From Pontederia crassipes (taxonomy: Eukaryota > Streptophyta > Magnoliopsida > Commelinales > Pontederiaceae): 64,000 nt of DNA. The DNA is taken from the NCBI GenBank assembly GCA_030549335.1, contig CM060193.1, forward strand, positions 45,369,391 to 45,433,390, read 5' to 3'. Positions 12,979 to 23,645 of this stretch are shown one piece after another. The translations under genes were made by a program, and so were the position numbers. The number at the start of each line of letters is the position of its first letter. Within the stretch, counting starts at the first letter, position 1. The notes below the pieces were generated by a model, which saw nothing but the letters and a program-made list of their open reading frames with translations, did not search any database and was not told where the DNA came from.

Positions 12979-13310
12979 TGTTGGCGTACGAACGAAAGAG
13001 GAGGTTCGGGGGCTCCCGATGGCGGTCCCGCTCACCGGTGAGCGGGCGGGGGTTCGGGGGCAGCGCCCCCGAAACCTAGACGGGTTTTGAGCTTTTGTTT
13101 AGTCGGTCCGTATGATTCGGATTAAGTTTTTTCTCTGTTTATTTGAGTTTTAAACCCGATTTGAAGAGACTATTAATAGCCTAATTTTTGATGTAATCTA
13201 TGTGGCGGCTGTAAACCTAAACAATATAGTGGAACCTTCTTTGCAGGATGTAATCCTAATCTCAAGGGTGAACCTGGATAAATTCGTGTGTCTTCTCTAT
13301 TTTTCTTACA
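12979..13310 (+). repeat. Possible solo LTR
   Basis: The stretch starts TGTTGGCGTACGAACG and ends TTTTTCTTACA. It carries a strong hairpin GTTCGGGGGC-AGC-GCCCCCGAAAC and a tail (GGTGAACCTGGATAAATTCG, then TGTGTCTTC) reminiscent of plant copia LTR ends. The expected 5-bp duplication is absent (AGTAT versus ATCTC), so the boundaries or the call may be wrong. Confidence 0.35.
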
Positions 13311-14628
13311 ATCTCGAATTTTTCCATCATTTACCTTGCTCTTTCAGTGAATAATTTTTGTTATATTCCCTTTCCATCGTAAAGGAGACTGATTATAAAT
13401 GGCATTATCTGATATCTCCATTATTGCTGTAAAGAATTCAGAGCTGGCATTAACTGTTCTCCCATGTGAAAATCTAAATATTTTCTTGGTTCTGCATGCT
13501 CACAATGAGCCTTTTTTTTGTGTAAGGCATACGAACCTTTCTTTCTCTTCAATCATTCTATTGCTGCCACTGTGTACCTACAAAGAACCCTTATCTTCTG
13601 ATCCTATTTTGCTTTCCACATGAATCCTTCGTATTTGAAGCGGAACATATCTTTCTTGTTGAAGCACCAATTCACATATGCTAATTATTTTGTACAGTCA
13701 TGCAGCTTTTTTTTCATTTATTAATGAGTCTGTTATGTATTTTCCTTAGTAGCTTTTCTGATCATGAGTGCTGATGGGAGGCATGTAGGATACTGCATTT
13801 GATTCTTTTATTTACCCTTATCTCCACCATGGCATATTTTTGTAATCTTTTGAAATTGAGCATGGCTTTAAAATGTCCAATCAAGCATTTAAATCATGCT
13901 GCTGATATGACCATGGTCATGTAGCAAGTAGAAAAATAAATGTGGTACTAGAGCGGAAGTTTGCTCTCTTTAAGTTGAGCTGCTAACATGTTGAGGTCGT
14001 AAGAGCATTCTTCTGAACTTCTTTTTTCTGGCCAGTGCAATCAATCTGTAGGTTGGCAGATTCATCAGAATTTATATCTGCAATTTACTGGAGCTCAGTC
14101 CTATAGAGGGTTAGTACCTTCCATTTACATCATGAATTCATTGTTTTGCATCATTGTCAGCCTTTGAATGACAAATCATTTTCTTATTACTCTGTTTATG
14201 GGCTAATTCTGTGCTTTTTTTTCCAATGTAACCAGGCAAATTAAATGTGTGTTCTCTCTCTCTCTCTCGCTGAAATCCATATTTCATTCGTATTCATGCT
14301 ATGAATAATTTACTGTGCCTTCACTGCACCGTTGGAGAGTTTATAAGAAGAAAAAAAAGCACCTCAAGTTCGGCAGAATGAGGCTTGGACGACCGTTCGG
14401 ATTGCCCCCCTCGGTTTCATGCACTTGCAACAGAACTAAAAAAGTTTAAGCAAAGTTTTAGCATTTTGCTTACCTTCTTGAAACATATAACTCAACTCTT
14501 AACATGATAACGATTGAATTTGAACTTTGAATATGGATTTCTCAACTCTATTCTTATAGAATTCCTTTTTCTTTTCTCAGTATATAAAGTCAGAAAATTG
14601 TATGTGATGGTAATATTCCATGAACTGC
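13311..14628 (+). other. Noncoding leader or intron region of the 14641 gene
   Basis: No coding frame is supported. A short (CT)n run lies near 14251. Two possible 3' splice sites precede the coding start: TTTTCTTTTCTCAG ending at 14580, with a better pyrimidine tract, and CATGAACTGCAG ending at 14628. The second would remove upstream ATGs at 14600-14620 and leave the ATG at 14641 as first start, so a 5'-UTR intron is likely. Confidence 0.4.
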
Positions 14629-14640
14629 AGACTAGTAGCA

Positions 14641-15228
14641 ATGAATGGATTAGGAGAAAGGACGAAGTCGTGGAGGAGCGGCTCCGAGCCTACGGAGCAA
14701 TACGACGAAGACGGTTCCTGGAGGAACTTGGGCACATCCATGAGTGCCCTCTCCTTTTGTCTTGCAGCCACAGCAATCTTAGTCTCCATGTTCCTCATCA
14801 TTGCAATATATGAGCATCTAGTTAAACCCAGAGCTACCTTCCTCAGCCCAAGTAACAATGTGGAAGACTCCATGGAGCTTGGCGAGCCACACGGTCATTG
14901 TTCACTTAAAAAGCCTGTACACTCCACAGCAGTAAGTCCTTTTACAGATTACTGATGACAGTAGCAGGAAGATGTCATAACTTTCTTGCTATCTAGTACT
15001 TGAGAATGTTGGTGGGTTTTATGCTGTGCCAACTTCATATATTTGTCAATTTGTTACTCTTATATTCTGAACAGAGATATCAAATCTGGTGCTGTCTTGC
15101 AGGTAGGAAGTCATTGTGCAACTGATCTGTCAGTGTTGATGCCAGGGCAGAAGTTCCCATCTTTCATTGCCCAACCTGCACCTCTTCCCTGCACAAGAGA
15201 AGGAATACACTGGCCTTACCATAATTGA
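14641..15228 (+). CDS. Small single-pass membrane protein of unknown function, 138 aa
   Basis: Two coding exons, 14641-14931 and 15103-15228, join in phase 0 at GCA|gtaagt...ttgcag|GTA. The product has an acidic/basic N-terminus (MNGLGERTKSWRSG...), one clear membrane segment at about residues 36-57 (SALSFCLAATAILVSMFLII), a linker, and a conserved-looking C-terminus with LSVLMPGQKFPSFIAQPAPL followed by PC and REGIHWP. I recall that this membrane-segment plus MPGQ...PAPLPC...GIHWP layout occurs in a family of uncharacterised plant proteins, but I cannot give it a name or function. An in-frame ATG at 14620 would add seven residues; I prefer 14641 because of the likely splice site ending at 14628. 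Both exons are intact. No signal peptide is evident, so a tail or signal-anchor topology is possible. Confidence 0.78.
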
Positions 15229-15656
15229 TGATGTCTCCTTGTAAATTTGTTGAGCATTGTTGACCATGTGGAGGAGTTTGTATTGCTCAAGCTAAGGGGA
15301 AATATAATAAGTTGATTCAAACCATATGCAAGTGTTTTCTTCCACCATCTGATGGCCTTGAATTCGTGTCTGTTTGATGCTTTCAGCAACTGGAGCCACT
15401 CCTGTTCCGTTGAGATTGTCGTGAAATATATGTAGCTTTGGGTGAAAATTTTTCACCCCCATTGCCCTCAACGTTTATATATTCATCTACTAACTTTACT
15501 CAATACCAAAATTAACACCAATTTTGTGACAAAATTATCACCTTAATTCAGGATTAGTGGTTACATGTACAATGCCAGTTTTTTACATTAACAATTTTCG
15601 AATAGAAAAAAGGAAAAGATAGCACAACCGCAGTCGACATTCATTTATTTGGACAC

Positions 15657-15831
15657 ATCTTATCTTATGGCTCCTTTTCTTATATTACATTCTTCTTTTT
15701 TTTTTTTGTAGCCGGCCCTAGTATCTGGGAAGCGGAGTCGACAGCATCTTATCTTATGGCTCCTTCTCTTATATTACATTCTTCTTTTTTTTTTGTAGCC
15801 GGCCCTAGTATTTGGGAAGCGGAGTCGACAG
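15657..15831. repeat. Tandem duplication of a SINE 3' end plus its flank
   Basis: A unit of about 94 bases starting ATCTTATCTTATGGCTCCTT, containing TATATTACATTCTTCT, a T run and TGTAGCCGGCCCTAGTAT, and ending GCGGAGTCGACAGC occurs twice in a row, at about 15657-15746 and 15748-15831. The second copy leads into the complete SINE at 15786-16045; the first is a tail-only copy. The copies differ at only a few positions, so the duplication is fairly recent. Confidence 0.8.
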
Positions 15832-16045
15832 CCCAACCATGAGTGGGCGCTAACGGCGCATCAAATCGCAGGTTGAAAACCGACCCACTATCGAACTCAA
15901 CTAATTCGATTAAGTCGCTCCGAGTAACGTACCTAGCAATGACAAGTGAGGCTCCCAATAAAATTTTTTTACGTTCACAAAATTCGAACTCGAGACCTTA
16001 CTTAAGCGAGAAAAAGTCGATTTTCACTCCACCCCGACTTGTTGG
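15786..16045 (-). mobile_element. SINE family 2, tRNA-like head, with 16-bp TSD
   Basis: A 260-bp element on the minus strand is bounded by exact copies of TATATTACATTCTTCT (15770-15785 and 16046-16061). Its minus-strand 5' part reads CCAACAAGTCGGGGTGGAGT, later GGTCTCGAGTTCGAATTTTG; the second phrase resembles a pol III B box (GGTTCGANTCC), and the first is placed where a tRNA-derived head would start. The 3' end is GTAGCCGGCTAC, an inverted repeat, followed by an A run. Long duplications and an A tail indicate retrotransposition. Confidence 0.8.
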
Positions 16046-16326
16046 TATATTACATTCTTCTTTTAGAAAAGCTTCTAAATTATCTTTGGTTCCTGAAATT
16101 CTTTTTTTAGTGCTGTTCGATTTAAGTGTTTTTAACCTTTCTGTTAATGTGTTGAACAATTCAGATTTTTATTTTAGAAAACATATGATATAATTAATTA
16201 TAGTTATAGCATAGACATAATAAAATTAGAAATGATTTTAAAAGAGAGTTAATAAAATAATAATAACCTTAACATAGAATATTGGCCTTTTAATATTAAC
16301 TTAATCATCATGATACTTTTGAATTA

Positions 16327-17588
16327 GGATATAATGGAGGTGCTACGCCTTTAGCACGTCGCACCATCCGACTCCTCGCGTTCCACCATCCGATTGCACA
16401 TCTACGCCAAAAAGCTAACATCAGCTGACTGTGTCGAATCATAGATTTAACGTACCGGTTCAGGTGCTATGAAAATCTTAGGTCTTTTCCCGCTAACCTT
16501 TTCTCGCCGACTTGCGCCCAAAACCTCAAGGCCTTACTCTCTCCTCCTCCGACAATGCGATGCGGAGATCCTTCGGCCGCTAGTTCCGATCGCACATCGA
16601 CATGAATACATTCTTCATGGCATGCAGCCCATTATTTCCCTCATTTTTAACATGAAGACATATCTAACTGGTTGAACTCCACTTCGGTGGCCACGCAAAA
16701 CATAGCACGGCCTGCGCCCAACTGCGTCAATAGCCATGAGCCCTCCTGAAGTTGCAGTAGTGCCACGACACTGTTGCCAACCGGACCAAGCGGCGGAGCT
16801 GGTCACTAGCGCACACAAGGAAAATGACGTTAATGTATACCCAGATTTCTTATTTTGACGCATGAATCTTTCTCTTTGAATGATGATTATTCGAGACCTT
16901 TTGGGAATAATTGGAGACAATTCAGCAAGAATTAAAGGGAAGAAGGCACAATCAGAAGTTAAAACAATTGGCTCAATTTCATATCCGAAGTAATTGTCTA
17001 CGCTGCTCAGTAATAATAACAAATCAACAGATGGAAACAGAAAGCATGATGTAAGGGGAAAGAAGGAACAATCTAAAAAATAAACCGTAGCAGGCGGCAT
17101 AAAGTAGGCGGATACACATGATTAAGTTAGCTGTTAGCAGCATATAGCTAAAAATTAAAGAGTACAAGTGTCTGAATCTTGAGAGGATATCTGATATCTG
17201 AATTTTGAGAGGATATCAGATAAATTATAGAGTTTGCTATCAGCTTAGGATCCACAAAAATTACAACAACAGAGAAAAGGAGCGATGTTTCCAATAGAAA
17301 ATTCAAACATTTTCGCCAAGTGAGTGGCCGGAGGATCTCTCTGCATCTCGTTGAGGAGAGGAGAGAGAAAGTCCCTAAGATTTTTGGCATAAGTCGGCGA
17401 GAAAGGGTTAGCGAATCGGTTCGTAGAACTTGAACCGGCATATTAAATCTCCGGTTCGACAAAACGACGAACGGTTCATGTCGCTGATGTGCACTTTTCT
17501 CCCTGAGGCGTAGATGCGTGATTGGACGGTGGGATGCTAGGCATCGGATGGTGCGACGCCTTGAAGACGTAGTATCCCCATTATATCC
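16327..17588. mobile_element. MULE-2: non-autonomous Mutator-like element
   Basis: The ends are GGATATAATGGAGG and CCCCATTATATCC, continuing as diverged inverted repeats of about 270 bases (16327-16610 and 17310-17588). The exact 9-bp duplication TTTGAATTA flanks it at 16318-16326 and 17589-17597. The arms share blocks such as TCGCACCATCCGA and CTTTCTCGCCGACTT. The interior (about 16620-17300) is not repeated elsewhere in the window and holds no recognised domain; a 161-codon minus-strand frame at 16615-17100 has no feature I can identify and may be captured host DNA or chance. Confidence 0.87.
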
Positions 17589-17741
17589 TTTGAATTAATG
17601 CATGATTCCTCCTGATTAAAATAATTTGCTGGCCATCATACGTGCAAAATGATGACGTTTTAACATCAGAATATTTCATTGCACAAATTAACGAGAAGTT
17701 CACGACATAAATCCAAAATTAACGATAATCTTGACATACAA

Positions 17742-17922
17742 ACAACAACAACAACAAAGTCTTATCCCACTAGGTGGGATCGGCTATATGAATCATACGA
17801 CGTCATTCCGTATTCGTTGATCCATGTTCATGAAATTCGACAGAGTTTTATGCTGGCTGTCGGGGTCTAACACAACCCTCCTCTTTTATCCGGACTTGGG
17901 ACTGGCTATAAAACATAGGCGG
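17742..17922 (-). mobile_element. SINE family 1, copy 2
   Basis: This has the same structure and 5' boundary (CCGCCTATGTTTTATAGCC on the minus strand) as the copy at 12408-12578, with a (TTG)n tail at the low-coordinate end. The flanks TACAAAC and TATAAAG are only weakly alike, so no target duplication is claimed. Confidence 0.7.
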
Positions 17923-18835
17923 TATATAAAGAAAGAAGGCACACTAATTAAAAAAATTTAGAAGAAAGTGAAATAGGTTAAGAGAAAAGAAAAAAAAAAA
18001 GCATGATCAGATGGTAAAAATTACCCAAAAAAACAGAAAAGAGTGACAACAATATTTTTCTCAGAGCGACAATATATAAATAGGGGCATCCCAAAATCAA
18101 ATGGTAAATTAACATAATCTTTCAACATAAAAGCAAAAAAAACTAATGCAATGCAGATTCAATCAAGTGTTGATATCACCTACTCTTCATAAAATGGCGA
18201 AGCAAATTATCACACTTGAATCTAAGATGGAATTGGGGAAAAAAAAAGATAAATTCAACACTTGTCAACAAAGTATCATCAAAGATAAATTACAAAACCA
18301 AAAGTGATCATACTTAGTTTTCATTAAGCCTCAAATTACATTAGGAACAACTGAAAATCTCATAAATATTGAAGTTACACCGAGAAGAAAAAACAAAGAC
18401 AAAATCAAATTCAAACTAGTCTGCTGCAGGCCATGAGGTTACAAAAATCCCAGACAGCAAGGGATTTTTTCCTAACCAAAATGAAATCAAGTTTAGCCAA
18501 CGAACAGCTGATAGTCAAAATGTCAAACTCATTAGAAAACTGGCCCTGCAGCTATTATGACAAATAAGGAGGACAACAAAACAAGCGATGGAATTATCCT
18601 AAAAGAAGTGTGTCTACAAAAGCTGTCATTCATGTAATGAACGAACTAAAAGGTCCAGCCAAATCCTAACTTAAGCATAAAAGGCATATTCTAAGGCAAA
18701 GGTATGTTGCACTTCCTCCATAAGAACAAGTTAGTAGTGAAACTTAAAACCCGATCTAAATGCAGGAACCTTGTGACCATCATCCAAAAAAAAAAAGAGA
18801 AAACTGGTAAACATTAAGCAGGAAGAATTGCGCCT
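17923..18835. other. Downstream flank of the prohibitin gene
   Basis: AT-rich noncoding sequence. It should contain the 3' untranslated region of the minus-strand prohibitin gene just below 18836. No other gene or element was recognised. Confidence 0.5.
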
Positions 18836-21800
18836 TCACTTCTTCGATTTTGTCTCAAGGTTCAGAGCTTGAAGGTTTAGCAAAAGATCATTGGAGTTCA
18901 AGAAAACACGGTTGGAAGAATTTGCAATTACAGAAGCTATATCCCTTGCTGCTTCGATCTGTCTAAGAGCAAGAAATGCTGGATTGTTTGCAATTGCTTG
19001 CCCTATAAGCTCAGCACTCTTAGCCTCACCCTGTTATCAGAAGCCATGGAAGTAAGATTAGTGAGGTTACAGAATCAAAGCATGCATTTTTTTTTTTCAT
19101 TCTCATTCTAACTGGCATGTTTACTACCTGAAGTTAAAGAACATGATAGAAGAGCATTAGGATTTCACATGAACATCATGATGCACATTATCAAACAAAT
19201 CAAACTGAACACTCAAAATGGCAAAAATAAGAAACTAAGGGCCAGAGATTGCATTCTGCATAATTCATAAACCTCACATCTGGCATAAGACGGGTCACTT
19301 TTTGAACTCAGATGATACTTTAAGTAAATGTTTACCTGTGCTCTGATAACAGCACTTTTTTTCTCCTGTTCTGCTTTTTCAACAATGAACTTTGCACGCT
19401 CTGCTTCTTGGGCAGCCACCTGCTTAGCTTCAATGGCATTTGTAAACTCCTTGCCAAAGCTCAGGCTTGTTATAGAAACATCATCCAGTGCAATATTGAA
19501 GTTCCTAGCTCTCTCGGTCAATATCTTCCTTATTTCCCTGCTTACAGCCTACAGATAACAGTTGCATTTGTAATTAGGTTTCTTTAATTAGTTACCCAAC
19601 ATTATCTATGTCATGTTGGCACAAAAAACGGGTATCTACGGATACTAATATGGAAATAATAAATCTATCTTCACATAATAACTTGTCAGATGATATTTAG
19701 GTAAAGGCAGACCTCTCTTTGTGTAATCAGCTGGCTAGCATTATATTGAGCAACTACAGCCTTTAACGTTTCATGAATAATAGAAGGAAGAACCCTTTCA
19801 TTATAGTTCTCTCCAAGAGTTCGATAAATAGTAGGAAGTTGATCTGGTAATGGTCGAGTAAGAACCCTGAGCCCAATTTTCACCTGCACAGATAAAGATT
19901 CGATATCAGCATCCCCAAATCATAACTATAAAAATACTATACATGGTAAAAAGTTAAATCATAAATAACAACAAACATATAATAGAGAGACCAAGTATCA
20001 TGAACTCGAGCATACACTTCGGGAAAGTATAAATCACATAGATTTCAGATGATGAAATAAATAGAGATATAATACAACTCATTGTGCTGCTATAATTGAT
20101 GCCTGGTCATATCCAGTTTTTTTTTTTTTGAGAGAGAGAGGTCATATCCAATATTAGTGATGTAAAACCAAAGGACAACAGCAGGAAATAAAACAACAAC
20201 AACAAAGTCTTATCCCACTAGGTGGGGTCGGCTACATGGATCATACGACGCAATTCCGCACTATTAGTAACCAAACCTTTCGGTATATTATTCACCAATA
20301 GATGTTGCTCTATTAGTTCGCCAAGTGTCCGCCTTGGCCTCCCTCTCCCTTTTTTAATCGGACTCCAGATTATTTGATCTACTCTTCTTACTGGCGCATC
20401 TAATGGTCTTCTCTGAACATGACCAAACCATCTCAAACGTTTCTCTACCATTTTCTCACTAATAGGAGCCACTCCGACTCGTTCACGTATATGGTCATTC
20501 CTAATCTTATCTAATCTTGTATGACCACACATCCATCTCAACATCCTCATTTCGACTACCCCCACTTTACGTTCATGTTGTCCCTTCATAGCCCAACATT
20601 CACTACCATATAACACTGTCGGTCTTATACCAGTACGATAGAATTTTCCTTTAACTTTATTGGGTACTTTTCTATCACAAAAAACTCCAGTGGCTTTCCT
20701 CCACTTACACCAACCAGCTTGAATTCTATGATTAACATCGTCATCAATCTCACCATCTTGTCTTACAATTGATCCTAAATATTTAAACTTTGTCACTTGA
20801 GGAATTATATCCTCCCCTAGCCTAACTTCCAAATCGTCTCTAAGTTGTTTATTTATGAAATTGCTATGCATATATTCTGTTTTATTCCTACTTAAACGAA
20901 AACCCTTTGACTCCAACGTATTTCTCCATATTTCCAATTTTGTATTAATCTCTTCTCTTGAATCCGCTAAAAGTACTATATCATCCGCAAATAGCATGCA
21001 AGAGCAAAAGGTTATAAAACAAAGCCCAATAATTGAAATATCAACATCCCAAACAGCTTATTAAACTAGAGTAATACAAAAGCAAAAGGTTGCAAGTCTA
21101 GAAGAAGATTCTCTTCACTTCAAAGAAAAATGATTGTCTTTCTTTCTTTCTTTCTTTCAAAGAGAACTATAATGAAAATTTATTATGCCAGCTATATCAA
21201 GCATATTCCTTTTTTCCTTAAAGGACTACAGTTATCAATTAGCAAGATACCACCTAAGAGTCAGCAAGTGTGTTTCTAAGCAAGATCGTTATTCATGCAA
21301 CAAGAAGACTCCTGCTTGTAGATATGTGAAAATAATCAGAGAATTTTATTGAAGATGTGAAGGTACAAAACAACCATTTATCTATCATCCTTTGCCTCAT
21401 AAAAAAAACAAACCAAGTGCCAATCAAGTTCATGTCACATTGTTTACGTGTATCCTAGACTCAAATTAACCTCCATGAATCAGAAGTAAACAAATGCACC
21501 TTTCCAACTAACCTCCATGAATCAGAAGTAAACAAATGCACCTTTCCAACTAAGAGTCGCTATGCATACAAAAGAAACTCTTCGGATGTACACAGATGGA
21601 GCCAATTACAGAACAAAACCAACAATCGGCAAGCAATATTAGTTTGGACATGATCATTATGCTAATCAAGATACAAAGAAGCATAATTTGATATTGACCC
21701 ATGGAAAAGGAAAATAGTATGGCAAATATACCATCTGAAGATCACGGCTTCCAGAAGTACTCTCAACAAGATGTGGTCGTGCACGGACATCATATATGAT

Positions 21801-23288
21801 CGGTCTCTCGAACCAGGGAATAATCAAATGTGTTCCCTCTGGGTAGACCTACATAAAGGTATCATTCAAGTGAAATCACAATAAAGTAGGCATAAAAAGA
21901 AAAGGTACAGATGAATTCAAGTTCATTGACTAACAACCAGATGGACCGACTGACAACATTGAAATTTCTTTTATTCTCTCTTTTGAGAAGGAAAGGATTT
22001 TTAGGGATCTTAAACTGAAGAGTAGATGGGCGGAAATCATGTAAGGAATAGAAAATAAAACACAGTTGAAGAAAATTATATGAAATAAAAAAGATCCAGT
22101 TAATTGATTACCACAAACAATATGGCCAGTTTCATTTTTTATATTATTCAAAAACTCCGCCTATGTTTTATAGCCGGTCCCAAGCCCGGATAAAGGAGGA
22201 GGGTTGTGTTAGGCCCCGACAGCCAACATAAAACCCTGTCGAATCTTATGAACATGGATCAACTCGTATGATCCATGTAGCCGACCCCACCTAGTGGGAT
22301 AAGGCTTTGTTGTTGTTGTTGTATTCATTTGCTCTTATTTTTCCAATGACATCTACACTTGCTTTTTTTTCATACTCTCCATCAATCCAAGTCACAAATT
22401 TAATCATTTTGAGCCGAAAAACAATCATCCACAACACATCTAACTTATCCTACTCATAGTCTTCCTTACAAAGCTTGAATAATTAAGAATAGTTAACATC
22501 ATGGTAATGTATTTGTAGAAGACTAAAATTTAAAATCTCAAATAGAAACTTAGGAATTGCCAAAGTCTAGAGATAGATCAAATGAGCTCTAACTGCCCAG
22601 TGCTCCGTATATTACATTTAGATGGCATCACATACATGCAACAATATCACTTGAAAGGTCACATACAACTATTTTTTTCTCACTGAAACAAGAAGGTACG
22701 TGAAATGTTTTCAATCACATAATAAAATTTACTTAAGAAACCTACAAGACGTGTGAATTTTGAAACTACCCAGAAAAGATGGATGACCTTATAAAGGTGC
22801 TATACGTTTTCTAAACCTGAGAATGCAAGAAACAAGCAGCATGGAGAATGTGCGAATGAACCAAAAGCTACAATGATTTAAATGAATACAAGCTCAACAG
22901 AAGTAGACAAAACTGTCAGCTTGACGTCCTAATAACACCCATTAATCACCAAATCATGCCTCATAAATAGACATTCTTCGTTAAATTAATTGGGCCAATT
23001 ACAAATCGGTTAATAAGAAAAAGCTTAAAACAGATCATATCAAGTTTAATTTAAAGACAACATTTTTAGTTAAAAAACAAAAAAAAAAGCATCCTTTGAA
23101 CCATCTAACACCTTGTTCTTGATGCCCTGAATGCGATTGAAGACGACCGCTCGGTGCCCACCCTCGACGTTATAGAGACTGTTGAGAGCGGCGTAGACGG
23201 CGGTGCCACCAATGAGGGCGACCTTGACAAGCGTGCTAGCGGCTCCGGCCCCGGGAACGTTCGGAATCTTAGCATTGTTAAAGTTCAT
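18836..23288 (-). CDS. PHB: Type-II prohibitin (mitochondrial PHB2-type subunit), 290 aa
   Basis: Five exons on the minus strand, 23288-23112, 21848-21732, 19883-19713, 19548-19336 and 19030-18836, all joined in phase 0 at GT-AG introns, give 59+39+57+71+64 residues and a stop. That is close to the about 286-290 residues of plant type-II prohibitins. The start [13 protein letters not shown] is typical; an upstream in-frame ATG at 23384 would add an unusual extension and was not used. Residues about 20-38 form the N-terminal membrane anchor. Next comes [14 protein letters not shown], opening the SPFH/PHB domain (about 42-200, with [20 protein letters not shown] and [10 protein letters not shown]), then the Glu/Ala/Lys-rich coiled coil ([20 protein letters not shown], about 190-245). 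Family knowledge: prohibitins form large rings of alternating type-I and type-II subunits in the mitochondrial inner membrane, affecting cristae and protease regulation. The frame is intact. Intron 1 holds a SINE and intron 2 a LINE; a MULE begins 357 bp upstream of the start. Confidence 0.95.
20197..21013 (-). mobile_element. 5'-truncated LINE in prohibitin intron 2, RT C-terminal ORF open
   Basis: A 259-codon open frame (20997-20218) starts at the reverse-transcriptase catalytic region [13 protein letters not shown] (the FADD variant of YADD). It continues through the thumb and C-terminal part ([36 protein letters not shown]) to a C-terminus MIHVADPT. The endonuclease and the rest of the RT are missing by 5' truncation. 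The minus-strand 3' end has a short (TTG)n tail. A 9-bp repeat, ATAAAACAA (20188-20196 and 21014-21022), flanks it as a probable target duplication. The lack of any stop suggests recent insertion. It lies in the same orientation as the host gene. Confidence 0.9.
21137..21157. repeat. (TTTC)n microsatellite
   Basis: About five TTTC units in prohibitin intron 2. Simple repeat only. Confidence 0.7.
21467..21550. repeat. 42-bp perfect tandem duplication in prohibitin intron 2
   Basis: The unit starting TAACCTCCATGAATCAGAAG occurs twice head to tail (21467-21508 and 21509-21550) with no difference seen, so the duplication is recent. It lies well away from splice sites. Confidence 0.9.
22151..22321 (+). 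mobile_element. SINE family 1, copy 3, in prohibitin intron 1
   Basis: This plus-strand copy runs from AACTCCGCCTATGTTTTATAG to GTGGGATAAGGCTTTGTTG and a (TTG)n tail, antisense to the prohibitin gene. Only a short candidate duplication (TATTCA) is seen at the ends. It shares its 5' start with the copies at 12408 and 17742. Confidence 0.75.
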
Positions 23289-23636
23289 CTTTGGCCTCTG
23301 AGCACCAGGAGAAAAGAAACCCCCAAGATGATCCCTAGCAATCAAGAGAAGCCGGCAGCGATTTATTCCCAGAAACGAGAGCACGAAGTGGCGATTCGAA
23401 GAGGGAGAGCGATTGCAAGAAGGCTCTTTAGCGAGTGAGACGGCGGCGGGGAGAGATCGCTAGGGTTTTGGGGAGGATCAGTTCTGGAGAAAAAGGAAGG
23501 ATTCGGTCTTCCCCCTTCCTCCTCCGAAGTTGTGGGGCGTCGAAGAGGGGAAATCAACGCCGTGGAGTGGCGACGGGTCGCTACTTGGATCACAGTTCGA
23601 GTCGAATCAAATCATCCGATTAGAATAATATAGGAA

Positions 23637-23645
23637 TAATATAAT
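23637..23645. repeat. 9-bp target duplication of MULE-3, left copy
   Basis: TAATATAAT at 23637-23645 is repeated exactly at 27504-27512, immediately outside the terminal repeats of the element between them. Confidence 0.85.

Noticed and set aside
23289..23384. N-terminal extension of prohibitin from an upstream ATG at 23384
   Set aside because: Type-II plant prohibitins begin MNFNN; the extra 32 residues have no family counterpart and are probably leader sequence.
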